The notes beneath the pieces are model-generated. The model worked only from the letters and a program-made list of their open reading frames with translations. It had not been told where the DNA came from and made no database searches. From assembly GCA_030041495.1 (NCBI GenBank), contig JASHNT010000121.1, positions 1 to 32,647 of the forward strand: a DNA stretch of 32,647 bases. Direction: 5' to 3'. This document shows, piece after piece, positions 23,175 through 31,333 of the stretch (positions are counted from its first letter, which is position 1; the number at the start of each line of letters is the position of its first letter). This stretch comes from Bryobacteraceae bacterium. Its GTDB lineage: Bacteria; Acidobacteriota; Terriglobia; Bryobacterales; Bryobacteraceae. The position numbers and the translations under genes were made by a program.

Positions 23175-26100
23175 TTAGGCGGTTTCAGTCTCCAGTCTAT
23201 CGAAAGTCTTTGGCGGGGCTTTGCGCAACAGGCTGTAGACCACCGGAACCACGAACAAAGTGGCGATGGTCGCGACCACCAATCCGCCGATCACGGCGCG
23301 GCCCAGTGGCGCGTTCTGCTCGCCACCCTGGCCCAGGCCCAGCGCCATCGGGACCATTCCCGCGATCATTGCCACGGCGGTCATCACCACGGGACGCAGG
23401 CGCGTCCGGCCGGCTTGGTAGGCGGCAGTGAGGACGTCTGCGCCCTCCCGGCGGAGATCGTTGGCAAAGGTCACCAGCAGAATGCTGTTTGCCGTTCCGA
23501 CGCCGATGCTCATGATGGCACCCATCAACGCCGGCACGCTGATGGTGGTGTGCGAGAAAAACAAAATCAACAGAATCCCACTGAGCGCCCCCGGAATCGC
23601 CATCAGGATGATGAACGGATCGGTCCAGGATTGGAAGTTGATCACCATGATGAAGTAGACCAACACGATCGCGAAGATCAATCCGTATGCCATGCCGACG
23701 AATGAGGAGCGCATGGTCTCCACCTGGCCGCGCGTATCGATGTAACTGCCCGCGGGTAGCTTGCGCGAATAGTCCGCGATAATTTTGTCGACGTCCCCAG
23801 CCACGCCGCCCAAATCGCGGTCTTGAATGTTTGCGTAGACGTCCACCACTGGCTGCACGTTGTAGTGACTCACCACCGCGGCCGTCAGGCCGCGCTTCGC
23901 GGTCGCCATATTACTCAGCAACTCCGTCGACCGGCCAACGTGGATCGGCGTATCCATTACCTCTTGCGCGGACTCCATGTTGTAGGTCGGCGTCTGCACG
24001 GCGACGTTGTAATCCACGCCATTGGCCGGATTGATCCAGTAATTCGGGCCCACCTGCATGCTGGAACTGAGGGAAATGAGTACGCCGCTCGCGACATCCG
24101 CCTGCGTGAAGCCGAGTTGGCTGGCCCGGTCGCGGTCCACCGTAATCTTCATCATCGGCACGTCGCGCACCTGGTGCACGTGCACGTCCACGGCTCCGGG
24201 AACGGCGCTCACGCGGCTGGCGATCCCCGCGGCAATGTCGAAGTCCTTGTCCAGATTGCGTAAGGGTCCACCGACCTGCACGTCAATGGGGGCGGGCAGC
24301 CCGAAGTTGAGAATCTGACCAACGATATCGGCAGGCTGGAAGAAAAAGGTGAGATCGGGGTAGAGCCGGGGAAGCCGCTTGCGCAACTCGCGCACATAGT
24401 CCCAGGTGGAGCGATGGCCGTCACGCAGCGACACCAGAATTTCACCGTCGAAGGTCCCCATCGTCACCGTGTCGCCCATCGCCAGATTGTTGCCGCTGAC
24501 GGGCAGCCCGATGTTATCCAAAATATCTTTAAGATCGGAGGGCGGAATCACCTCGCGCATGGTGCGCTCCACCTCCGCAAACTTTTGCTCGGTTTCCTCA
24601 ATGCGCGATCCGGAGGCGGCGCGGACGTGTAACCGGATCTGTCCGGCGTCGACCGCGGGGAAGAAGTTCGTGCCGATATACGGATAAAGCGCCACGCAGG
24701 CGCCGGAGAGAACGATGAAGCACGCCACCACCAGGCCGCGCCGCTCTAGCGCCGCGCCCAGGAAACCGGAATAGGCTTCCCGCATTTTTTCGAAGCCGTG
24801 ATTGAAAGTGCGATGCACGTTCCACAGCAGGCTTGGCCTCTCCACCTCCGCTTCCTGACCGTCGGCATGCTGATATAGATGCAGTTCGGCGGGTATCAGG
24901 AACCGGATCAAGGTCGGGATCAGCGTCCGCGAAAGCAGGTACGAGGCGCCCATCGCCAGCGCCACGGCCATCGCCAAGGGCGTGAACAGATACTTGGCGG
25001 TTCCGCTCAGGAACGCCACCGGCACGAACACGATACAGATGCACAGGGTGGACACGAACGCCGGCACCGCAATCTGCTGCGCGCCGTCCAGAATCGCCTT
25101 GACGATGGTCTTCCCCATTCCGATATTGCGGTGGATGTTTTCGATTTCCACCGTGGCGTCATCCACCAGGATTCCGACCGCCAGCGCCATTCCGCCCAGC
25201 GTCATGATGTTGACCGTTTCGCCCAGCGCGTAAAGAATCGTGAGCGAAGTGAAGATCGAAAGCGGAATGGAGATGCACACGATCAGGGTGCTGCGCCAGC
25301 TGCCCAGGAACAACAGGATCATCAGGCCGGTGAGCCCTGCCGCGGCCGCCGCTTCCCGCAACACATCCTGGATCGCCGCCTTGACAAAGATGGATTGGTC
25401 GAACAGCGTGTCGATTTTGAGCCCCGGCGGCAGCGTGGATTCGATGCGCGGCAAAGCCTCTTTGATGCGCTTGACGATGTCGATGGTGGAAGCATCGCCA
25501 TTCTTCAGCGCGGTGAGCAACGCCCCGCGCACGCCGTTATGCCGCACGATATTGGTCTGCACCATGTAACCGTCCCGCACCTGCGCCACGTCGCGCATAT
25601 AAATGGTGGTGCCGTTGACGGACTTGATGGGCAGGCGGTTGAACTGATCGACAACCGAGGGAGTGTTGTTCATCTCCACGCGGTATTCCTTGGTGCCGAT
25701 CTTGGCGCTGCCCGCCGGAAGGATGATGCTCTGGTTATTCAGCGCCGCCGAAATGTCGGTGGCCGAAAGCCCACGCGAGAACAGAGCGTCGGGGTTGATG
25801 TCCACCATCACCACGCGCTGCTTGCCTCCGTACGGAGAAGCCACGGCGGCCCCCTGAATCGTCGCGAGCTGGGTGCGGATGAAGTTGGTCGCGATGTCCT
25901 GAATTTCCTGCTCGCTCAGGGTGTCGCTCGAAAGGCCCAGTTGGAGGATGGGAACGGAGGCCGCGTTGTAAGTCAGAATATTGGGCGGCCGCGCGCCTTG
26001 AGGAAGATATCCCACCAACGTATTGGCCTGCGCCGCGATCTGCGCGATCGCCGCCTCGATTTTGGCGTTCGGATAAAAGTACAGGCGCGTAACGGAGACG

Positions 26101-26363
26101 CCGGCGTAGGATTGCGACTCCATGTGCTCGATGTCGTTGACCGTCTGCGTTAGGCCGCGTTCGCTGCGCGTGGTGATCATATCCGCCATGTCTTCCGGAG
26201 TCATGCCGCCGAAGGACCACACCACGCTCACAATGGGGATGTTGATTTCCGGGAAAATATCGGCCGGCATCCGTGCGATAGCCAAGCCCCCGGCCAGCAG
26301 TATCGCCAGCGCCATCACTACGAAGGTGTAGGGGCGGCGCAGCGCCAGCTTAACGATCCACAT
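23175..26363 (-). CDS. RND efflux pump permease (AcrB/MdtB-like)
   Basis: 1062 residues, normal for the family. An N-terminal helix is followed by a large porter loop, six helices with VGILVDDATVEIEN (Asp401 and Asp402, the proton-relay acidic pair of TM4), a second porter loop with FFPAVDAGQIRLHVR, and six final helices. In the last bundle, IGVGTANSILLVTFA holds Ala where AcrB has its relay lysine; other RND subfamilies also differ here. The pump uses the proton gradient to expel drugs or other toxic compounds from the periplasm. Substrate is not predictable. It starts 226 bases from the divergent purA and is followed immediately by its adaptor gene. Confidence 0.93.
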   Translation of the reverse strand: MWIVKLALRRPYTFVVMALAILLAGGLAIARMPADIFPEINIPIVSVVWSFGGMTPEDMADMITTRSERGLTQTVNDIEHMESQSYAGVSVTRLYFYPNAKIEAAIAQIAAQANTLVGYLPQGARPPNILTYNAASVPILQLGLSSDTLSEQEIQDIATNFIRTQLATIQGAAVASPYGGKQRVVMVDINPDALFSRGLSATDISAALNNQSIILPAGSAKIGTKEYRVEMNNTPSVVDQFNRLPIKSVNGTTIYMRDVAQVRDGYMVQTNIVRHNGVRGALLTALKNGDASTIDIVKRIKEALPRIESTLPPGLKIDTLFDQSIFVKAAIQDVLREAAAAAGLTGLMILLFLGSWRSTLIVCISIPLSIFTSLTILYALGETVNIMTLGGMALAVGILVDDATVEIENIHRNIGMGKTIVKAILDGAQQIAVPAFVSTLCICIVFVPVAFLSGTAKYLFTPLAMAVALAMGASYLLSRTLIPTLIRFLIPAELHLYQHADGQEAEVERPSLLWNVHRTFNHGFEKMREAYSGFLGAALERRGLVVACFIVLSGACVALYPYIGTNFFPAVDAGQIRLHVRAASGSRIEETEQKFAEVERTMREVIPPSDLKDILDNIGLPVSGNNLAMGDTVTMGTFDGEILVSLRDGHRSTWDYVRELRKRLPRLYPDLTFFFQPADIVGQILNFGLPAPIDVQVGGPLRNLDKDFDIAAGIASRVSAVPGAVDVHVHQVRDVPMMKITVDRDRASQLGFTQADVASGVLISLSSSMQVGPNYWINPANGVDYNVAVQTPTYNMESAQEVMDTPIHVGRSTELLSNMATAKRGLTAAVVSHYNVQPVVDVYANIQDRDLGGVAGDVDKIIADYSRKLPAGSYIDTRGQVETMRSSFVGMAYGLIFAIVLVYFIMVINFQSWTDPFIILMAIPGALSGILLILFFSHTTISVPALMGAIMSIGVGTANSILLVTFANDLRREGADVLTAAYQAGRTRLRPVVMTAVAMIAGMVPMALGLGQGGEQNAPLGRAVIGGLVVATIATLFVVPVVYSLLRKAPPKTFDRLETETA

Positions 26364-26494
26364 AGTGCGTCAATTTCTATTAAACTGCGCGCCAGCACAA
26401 GGTGTCTACTGCGCTGAGCCAATATTGCCGTGTGCCATCCGGCATATGGTTTTCTCGCCGAAGCATGGGGTATGGAAGGCCCAGCCCATGTTGC

Positions 26495-26500
26495 TACAAT
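26495..26500 (+). promoter_or_regulatory. Possible -10 box for purA
   Basis: TACAAT at 26495-26500 lies 90 bases before the purA start in the 26364-26589 divergent gap. No good -35 hexamer stands 16-18 bases upstream, so support is weak. The rest of this gap shows no gene and no clear hairpin. Confidence 0.25.
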
Positions 26501-26589
26501 AAGTTCTCGGAGCGCGTTTTCCCGTTGTATGTGATCGGGGTTGAGGTGTGCGCACGGGCGCAGCCGGCGGGAGTGCGCGATTGGAAACC

Positions 26590-27894
26590 ATGAGCAATGT
26601 GATCGTTCTCGGCGCGCAGTGGGGCGACGAGGGCAAGGGGAAAGTGGTCGACCTGCTGGCCGAGCGCTTCGATATCGTGGCTCGCTATCAGGGCGGCCAC
26701 AACGCGGGCCACACCGTATTCATCGGCGACCGCAAATTCGTCTTGAAGCTGATCCCCAGCGGCGTGCTGCGCCCGGGGGTGACGGCCGTAATCGGCAACG
26801 GGGTGGTGATCGACCTAGCCGCGCTGCTCCAAGAGATGGACGCGCTCAAGGCCGCCGGCTTCGACGTCACGGGCCAATTGCGTATCAGCAACCGCGCGCA
26901 CGTAATTTTTCCGTTCCACCGGCTGGTGGAGAAGATGTCGGAAGCGCGTGAGAACCGCATTCCCATCGGCACAACCCAGCGCGGCATCGGCCCGTGCTAC
27001 GAAGACAAAACCGGCCGGCGGGGCATCCGCGTGGCGGACCTGTTCGATCCTGAGGCCTTCCGCGCCCTGTACGACACTCTGGCCGAGGATAAGCGCACCT
27101 TGGCCGAAACATTCAAGTTGCATGAGCCGATCGACTACGCGCAGATTCGCCATCAGACCGAGCAATACGCCGCGCAGATCCGCCCGCTGGTCTGCGACAC
27201 GGCCAAGTTGCTCAACGGCGCTATCGCACAAGGCAAGCGCGTTTTGTTCGAAGGCGCGCAGGGAACCATGCTGGACGTGGATCATGGGACCTATCCTTTC
27301 GTGACCTCTTCCAGTGCGACGGCCGGCGGCGCTTCCACCGGAACCGGTGTTCCGCCGACCAAGATCAGCGGCGTGATCGGCGTTTCGAAGGCCTACATCA
27401 CCCGCGTGGGCTCCGGGCCCTTCCCGACCGAAAGCGACGGCGCCGCCGGCGACCTGCTGCGGCGCGAGGGCAATGAGTTCGGGGCAGTCACCGGCAGGCC
27501 GCGGCGCTGCGGCTGGTTCGACGTGCCTCTGCTCGGCTACACCGCCATGGTGAACGGCTTCGACACGCTGATGATCACCAAGCTGGACGTTCTCGACCAG
27601 TTGGAGGAGATCCCGGTGTGCGTGCGCTATCGCTTGAGCGGCGCGGAGACTTGTGAGATGCCAGCGACGTACCGGGCACTGGAAGCCGTTGAGCCGGTCT
27701 ACGAAACTCTGCCGGGCTGGCGCTGTTCCACTCGCGGGATCGACCGGTTTGAAAAGCTCCCCGATCGCGCCAAGGCTTATCTGCGCTTCCTGGAGGAACG
27801 AACGGGAGTAGAGATCGGCGGCGTCTCAACGGGGCCTGAGCGCAATGAGACCATCATTCGCTCCGGCTCGCGCATGGAGCGCTTGCTGGCGTAA
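26590..27894 (+). CDS. purA: Adenylosuccinate synthetase
   Basis: 434 residues, normal length. It joins aspartate to IMP using GTP, the first committed step from IMP to AMP. GDEGKGK (12-18) with catalytic Asp13 and His41 in GGHNAGHTV is the GTP/IMP loop; later blocks RGIGPCYEDK, LFEGAQGTMLDVDHGTYPFVTSS and GRPRRCGWFD (IMP and Mg binding) are all intact. The ATG at 26590 starts the usual MSNVIVLG. An in-frame TTG at 26581 has a better-placed GGGAG ribosome site and would add three residues. It is a housekeeping gene, alone in this direction. Confidence 0.97.
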   Translation: MSNVIVLGAQWGDEGKGKVVDLLAERFDIVARYQGGHNAGHTVFIGDRKFVLKLIPSGVLRPGVTAVIGNGVVIDLAALLQEMDALKAAGFDVTGQLRISNRAHVIFPFHRLVEKMSEARENRIPIGTTQRGIGPCYEDKTGRRGIRVADLFDPEAFRALYDTLAEDKRTLAETFKLHEPIDYAQIRHQTEQYAAQIRPLVCDTAKLLNGAIAQGKRVLFEGAQGTMLDVDHGTYPFVTSSSATAGGASTGTGVPPTKISGVIGVSKAYITRVGSGPFPTESDGAAGDLLRREGNEFGAVTGRPRRCGWFDVPLLGYTAMVNGFDTLMITKLDVLDQLEEIPVCVRYRLSGAETCEMPATYRALEAVEPVYETLPGWRCSTRGIDRFEKLPDRAKAYLRFLEERTGVEIGGVSTGPERNETIIRSGSRMERLLA

Positions 27895-27974
27895 GGCGCG
27901 TGCTCGACCGGGAGCGAACGGGTATGGCGGAAGCACGGCGACGGGCACGGCGATCACCTCCGTTTCGCCGGTAG

Positions 27975-27996
27975 CGCCCCTTCGCAAATGAAGGGC
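27975..27996 (+). terminator. Hairpin downstream of purA
   Basis: CCCTTC (27978-27983) and GAAGGG (27990-27995) form a perfect six-base-pair stem with a six-base loop, about 80 bases after the purA stop. No T-run follows, so it may be an inefficient or Rho-aided terminator, or unrelated. The 27895-28121 gap holds no gene. Confidence 0.3.
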
Positions 27997-28121
27997 TGGC
28001 GGACAATGCTACGATTGAGAGCGAAGGGATCGAAGGATCAGTTCGGCTTGGCAGAAGGGCTTCCCGTCCTCTCTGAAATCTCTCTGTAAAGCCAACTGCA
28101 TTGTTCTGAATCCCTTAACGT

Positions 28122-28198
28122 CGGGGCGTAGCGCAGCCTGGTAGCGCACCTGCCTTGGGCGCAGGGGGTCGGGCGTTCAAATCGCCCCGCCCCGACCA
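28122..28198 (+). tRNA. tRNA-Pro (UGG), CCA end encoded
   Basis: A complete cloverleaf can be drawn by hand: acceptor CGGGGCG/CGCCCCG, D arm with GCGC stem and AGCCTGGTA loop, anticodon stem CCTGC/GCAGG with loop CTTGGGC (anticodon TGG), a five-base variable loop, T stem GGGCG/CGCCC with loop TTCAAAT, then discriminator A and CCA. It decodes CCN proline codons, UGG usually reading several of them. An integrase gene follows at its 3' end, which makes this gene a likely attachment site. Confidence 0.97.
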
Positions 28199-28294
28199 AA
28201 CCACTCGTTGATTCCAAATGAGTTGATTGATCCCCTGTCCATTGCTTTCGCTTGCCCTTTGCCTCAACTGTGACATAACTGTGCCAAAACCCCT

Positions 28295-29437
28295 TCAATT
28301 CGGCTCGGCTGTGACAAAACCCAAACCGCCCTCGTTGGCCTGACGATTCAGTTTTGCCAGAGCTTCTCGCTTCATCTGGAGCTTCATCTGCGAGTACTTC
28401 TTGAACACCTTCGCGTCGCCCTGACGGAGCAACTGCGTGACCCACTCGTCCGCCACGCCACCAGCGCTGAGCCGGGTCGCGTACGTCGAGCGGAGATCAT
28501 AGATGCGGAAGTACCCAACCTTCGCCCGTCGCAACGTCGCATGCCAGACGGTCTTGAACGTCTTCTGATAGCCGTCTGAATTCTCGTCGCTGGGGAAAAG
28601 GTAAGGGCCTTGCCCTGAGATGGCAAGCTGACTTTGGAACGCCACGACGGCGATCTCAGTCAGCGGAACTTCGGCGACACCGTTCGGCGTCTTCGAGTCC
28701 GGAATCCACACCGTTCGGTTCTCCAGATCGAGGTGCTCCTTCTTCATCGGAGTGAGCTCCTTGTAAATCCGAAGTCCGGTCTCGGTCACGATGCGGATGA
28801 TATTGCGAAGGTAGTCGGGCGCGCTGAACTCGATTTTTTGCTGTTCAGACCAAGTCACGTAGTGCGGCCGAAAGAGTCCATCGATCCTTGCTGGAAACTC
28901 AACCCCCGCGCATGGATTCGCAAAGAGGAACTTCTTGCGCACCGCCACATTCAACATGCGGCGGAGGACTCGCAATTCCTGGTGTACTGTCGTTGCCTTC
29001 AGCAAACCCTTCTTGACGAACCTATCCTTTGCCTTCACCAAGACATGCTGCTTGAGCCGCTGACGCAGGTACATCTCGATATCGTCCGCGGCCAATTCGG
29101 CGAGCTTGGTGTCTTCAAACATATTTCTCAGGTGTTTCAGCGCGCGCTGATTGACCTCGTGGGTCTTCTGCGCGCGGAATGGAGGCTTGGAGAAGTTCTC
29201 CAAATAGAAGTCCGTCCACTCCCCAAATGTAAGATCCTGCCCGCGGCGCAGCGCCGGCAGCGTGTTGTTGTCCCGAGCCTGCAAACGCTCCCTGAGGCAC
29301 TTCTGCGCTTCGCCCCAGTCTTCAATCGAAGTCGATTCTCTGCGGCGGACACCGTCCCTGTCGCGGTAGTGCATCCACCAGACTTTCGACCCCTCGCGTT
29401 TGTACAAGCTCCCATCATGCTTTACTGGCCTTGCCAA
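28295..29437 (-). CDS. Tyrosine recombinase / integrase
   Basis: 380 residues. An arm-binding N-terminus (VKHDGSLYKREGSKVWWMHYRD), a core-binding SAM-like domain (about 70-165) and a catalytic domain (about 195-350) are visible. Catalytic candidates are Arg223 (ETGLRIYKE), Lys249, Arg316 (YDLRST) and nucleophile Tyr348 (FKKYSQM). The usual His of the HxxR motif is Tyr313 and the following His/Trp position is Arg338, so the active site is atypical. It would insert and excise the element at the tRNA-Pro 3' end. The TTG start at 29437 is chosen for a strong AGGAGGT site six bases upstream, and it overlaps the excisionase-like gene by 16 bases. Confidence 0.85.
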   Translation of the reverse strand: MARPVKHDGSLYKREGSKVWWMHYRDRDGVRRRESTSIEDWGEAQKCLRERLQARDNNTLPALRRGQDLTFGEWTDFYLENFSKPPFRAQKTHEVNQRALKHLRNMFEDTKLAELAADDIEMYLRQRLKQHVLVKAKDRFVKKGLLKATTVHQELRVLRRMLNVAVRKKFLFANPCAGVEFPARIDGLFRPHYVTWSEQQKIEFSAPDYLRNIIRIVTETGLRIYKELTPMKKEHLDLENRTVWIPDSKTPNGVAEVPLTEIAVVAFQSQLAISGQGPYLFPSDENSDGYQKTFKTVWHATLRRAKVGYFRIYDLRSTYATRLSAGGVADEWVTQLLRQGDAKVFKKYSQMKLQMKREALAKLNRQANEGGLGFVTAEPN

Positions 29438-29661
29438 TTCTCCACCTCCTGTTTGAACTGAGCGCGGAAGGGCTCCAACTCCGATCTCAAGAATCGAATG
29501 TTGCGGCCCATCACGCGGAGATGGGGAATCTGCTTTCGCTCAACCCAAAGATACACCGTTTGTGGGCTGACGCCAAGGAAGACGGCGGCCTCTCGAACCC
29601 TGATCGGAGCCTCCTTGATCGCGGGTTCCTGGCTGCTAGTCTGCTGCGGGACGCCTATCAT
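29422..29661 (-). CDS. Excisionase-like HTH (MerR-type) DNA-binding protein
   Basis: 79 residues. REAAVFLGVSPQTVYLWVERKQIPHLRVMGRNIRFLRSELEPF is a winged-helix HTH_17/excisionase-family DNA-binding unit with the recognition helix and the Gly-Arg-Asn-Ile-Arg-Phe wing. Such proteins direct an integrase toward excision or regulate its gene. The ATG at 29661 is chosen because GAGGAG lies seven bases upstream; an ATG at 29691 lacks any ribosome site. It overlaps the integrase gene by 16 bases, whose ribosome site lies inside this gene, a strong sign of coupling. Confidence 0.8.
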   Translation of the reverse strand: MIGVPQQTSSQEPAIKEAPIRVREAAVFLGVSPQTVYLWVERKQIPHLRVMGRNIRFLRSELEPFRAQFKQEVENWQGQ

Positions 29662-31131
29662 CGTTCGCTCCTCGGCCCGACAAACCTTCATTGATATGAG
29701 CGTCTAGCGGCGTTGAATATGACCCACGGAAAACCAGTCGCCATTCGCATGCGCCGCCTTACTGAAAGAACTCTCTCGAGAGGCAATCGATGCGAGTCGA
29801 CAACTCCCTAGCGACGATGCCCTTCATCCGTCGCGCACCAATTGTGGTTTGAAGAATTGTACCCGCCCGAGAGCGACGCATCCCAAAGGGCGCCACGTGC
29901 ACTAAACTGAGTCTCACACGCCAGATGACCACACCTTCCACCCAAGTGAGGAGGACTTGGAACAGCATCTTTGCCTCTCTGTGGACTGCGGTTCTCGCAG
30001 ACTCGCAGCTCACGAGATCGCCGCCTTCTTTGGAGATCGTATTCTCCGAAGGACTAGGGCCGGGGCTGCTCACTGCCTAACCTCGGTTGAGCCGTTCGTC
30101 ATCACCGTCTCCGCGAGCTTGAAGAGCAGAGTGACAGTCAACTTCAATTTCAGAACTCTTCGATCCAGAGTTTTCCGTCTGGCAGCAGAGCGCCGTAAGG
30201 GATTTGGCAGCCAGACAGGCCGGGTACATCCGTCCTGCTCGGATCATGCTTCCAGTCGTGCGATTCTCATGGCTCTAGCTAGGAATCTGGATGGCAGGGC
30301 CATCTTTAACGGGGCCAAGAATCAGATCCAGGTTGGGCTCAAGGCGAACTTCAACGCCTACTTCGTTATCAGGCACTCTGGTCGTGAGGTCAACAGCCTT
30401 CGCGCAAACTTCCAAGCCGGGCGACGGTGCGACGCCCTCAGTATTGGTAGCTGATCGCCGGCGGATCGCCGCCGGCTGGTCGACGTGGTACAGGGCCGGC
30501 GGGATCGTGTTCAACGGTCCGACGTTCGGGTATTACGACGAGTTGTTTTTTTCAGGGCGCGCGCAACGGTTCTTACGCCTGCGCTGATGCGCGCAACTGA
30601 TGCGATATTCCGAGGACTAGAAGTCTCCGTGCAGGCGCGGCCTGCGAACTATCTCAAAGTAGTTTAGCCCGAGTTCGTCCTACGCATTTCCGAAGTTTTT
30701 TTCAATGCCGTCGTCGCAGGGTACGCATGTGTTGCGGCGGATATTCTTCTTCGATAGAGCGGCCCTGAAGGCCGTGTCTGGCGTCCGCAGATCAGCGGCG
30801 CGGTTGACCAGGTGCGGACCGAAACACCAGCCTCCCCTTTTCAAATCTTTGACCGCGGCCCACGGCCGATCAAGGCGACGCTCTGCCGTCAACGCCACTG
30901 GACGACGGCAGAACCTAGCGTCCCGAGTCCTCGCCCAGATCAACATAGACCAAAAGGCCACGTTACGGTCATTTAAGTATGCTATTTTGAAAACAAGCGG
31001 TGGAGTTCGCTTAACGTCGCTCCGGCGATCAATGACTCCTGTGGCGATTGCTGTAGGAGCCGTGGGTGGTATGAGCCACCGTTCCCTCCTCGTCACTTCG
31101 CTGAAATCAAATTGAATCGGGGGAGGCCCGT
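29662..31131. other. Region without a convincing gene inside the putative element
   Basis: About 1.4 kb of relatively AT-rich sequence (one sampled 60-base line at 30121 is 43% G+C). No recognisable gene was found. Several partial frames look protein-like but lack ribosome sites or family matches: a minus-strand frame at 30275-30532 (with PNVGPLNTIPPALYHVD and VRLEPNLDLILGPVKDGP) and a short minus-strand stretch near 30155-30265 (IPYGALLPDGKLWIEEF) ending in a stop. These may be remains of decayed genes. Perfect hairpins lie at 30457-30476 (GCCGGCGG/CCGCCGGC) and 30631-30645 (GCAGGC/GCCTGC). Whether this stretch encodes a structured RNA or only debris cannot be told. Confidence 0.5.
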
Positions 31132-31293
31132 GTGATTTTCTGCAGTCCGGCGAAGAGCGTAATAATTCGCGCTGACGTGAATGCCGCGTGGACTGGCGGA
31201 CACATCGACCCGATGCGCGAACGCGCCGAGGAGAGGGCTTCGGCGCGATTCCGAAGCGCCGTTGCAACCGAAAAGGAAAGCTCAACGATTTGA
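31132..31293 (+). CDS. Possible small ORF before the LysR gene
   Basis: 53 residues from a GTG with GGAGG five bases upstream, the best ribosome site in this stretch. The translation begins IFCSPAKSVIIRADVNAAW and has an even, charged C-terminal helix (RERAEERASARFRSAVATEKE). It ends 40 bases before the LysR start in the same direction. No family is recognised, and overlapping frames are open on the other strand too, so it may be chance or a relic. Confidence 0.3.
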   Translation: MIFCSPAKSVIIRADVNAAWTGGHIDPMRERAEERASARFRSAVATEKESSTI

Positions 31294-31333
31294 GTCGCAG
31301 CCGTCCTTCTGCTCCGCGGTTGTCTATCGAGAT

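Noticed and set aside
24879-26153. A 424-residue plus-strand frame
   Set aside because: It lies wholly inside the RND pump gene on the other strand and is an effect of G+C-rich codon use; the translation is rich in Arg, Gln and His with no motif.
28038-28445. A 135-residue minus-strand frame covering the tRNA-Pro gene
   Set aside because: Its middle is the antisense reading of the tRNA, a well-known source of false 'hypothetical proteins'. It also overlaps the end of the integrase gene in another frame.
29957-30454. A 165-residue plus-strand frame
   Set aside because: No ribosome site, no motif, and uneven composition; it is opposed by a minus-strand frame of similar quality.
30831-30850. 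A TTCAAAT-containing stretch as a second attachment site
   Set aside because: Only seven or eight bases match the tRNA T loop, and the flanking stem bases do not match.
30680-31285. A 201-residue minus-strand frame and the opposing 136-residue plus-strand frame
   Set aside because: Both are open over the same bases, neither has a good ribosome site, and neither translation shows a known domain. Kept only as part of the unexplained region.
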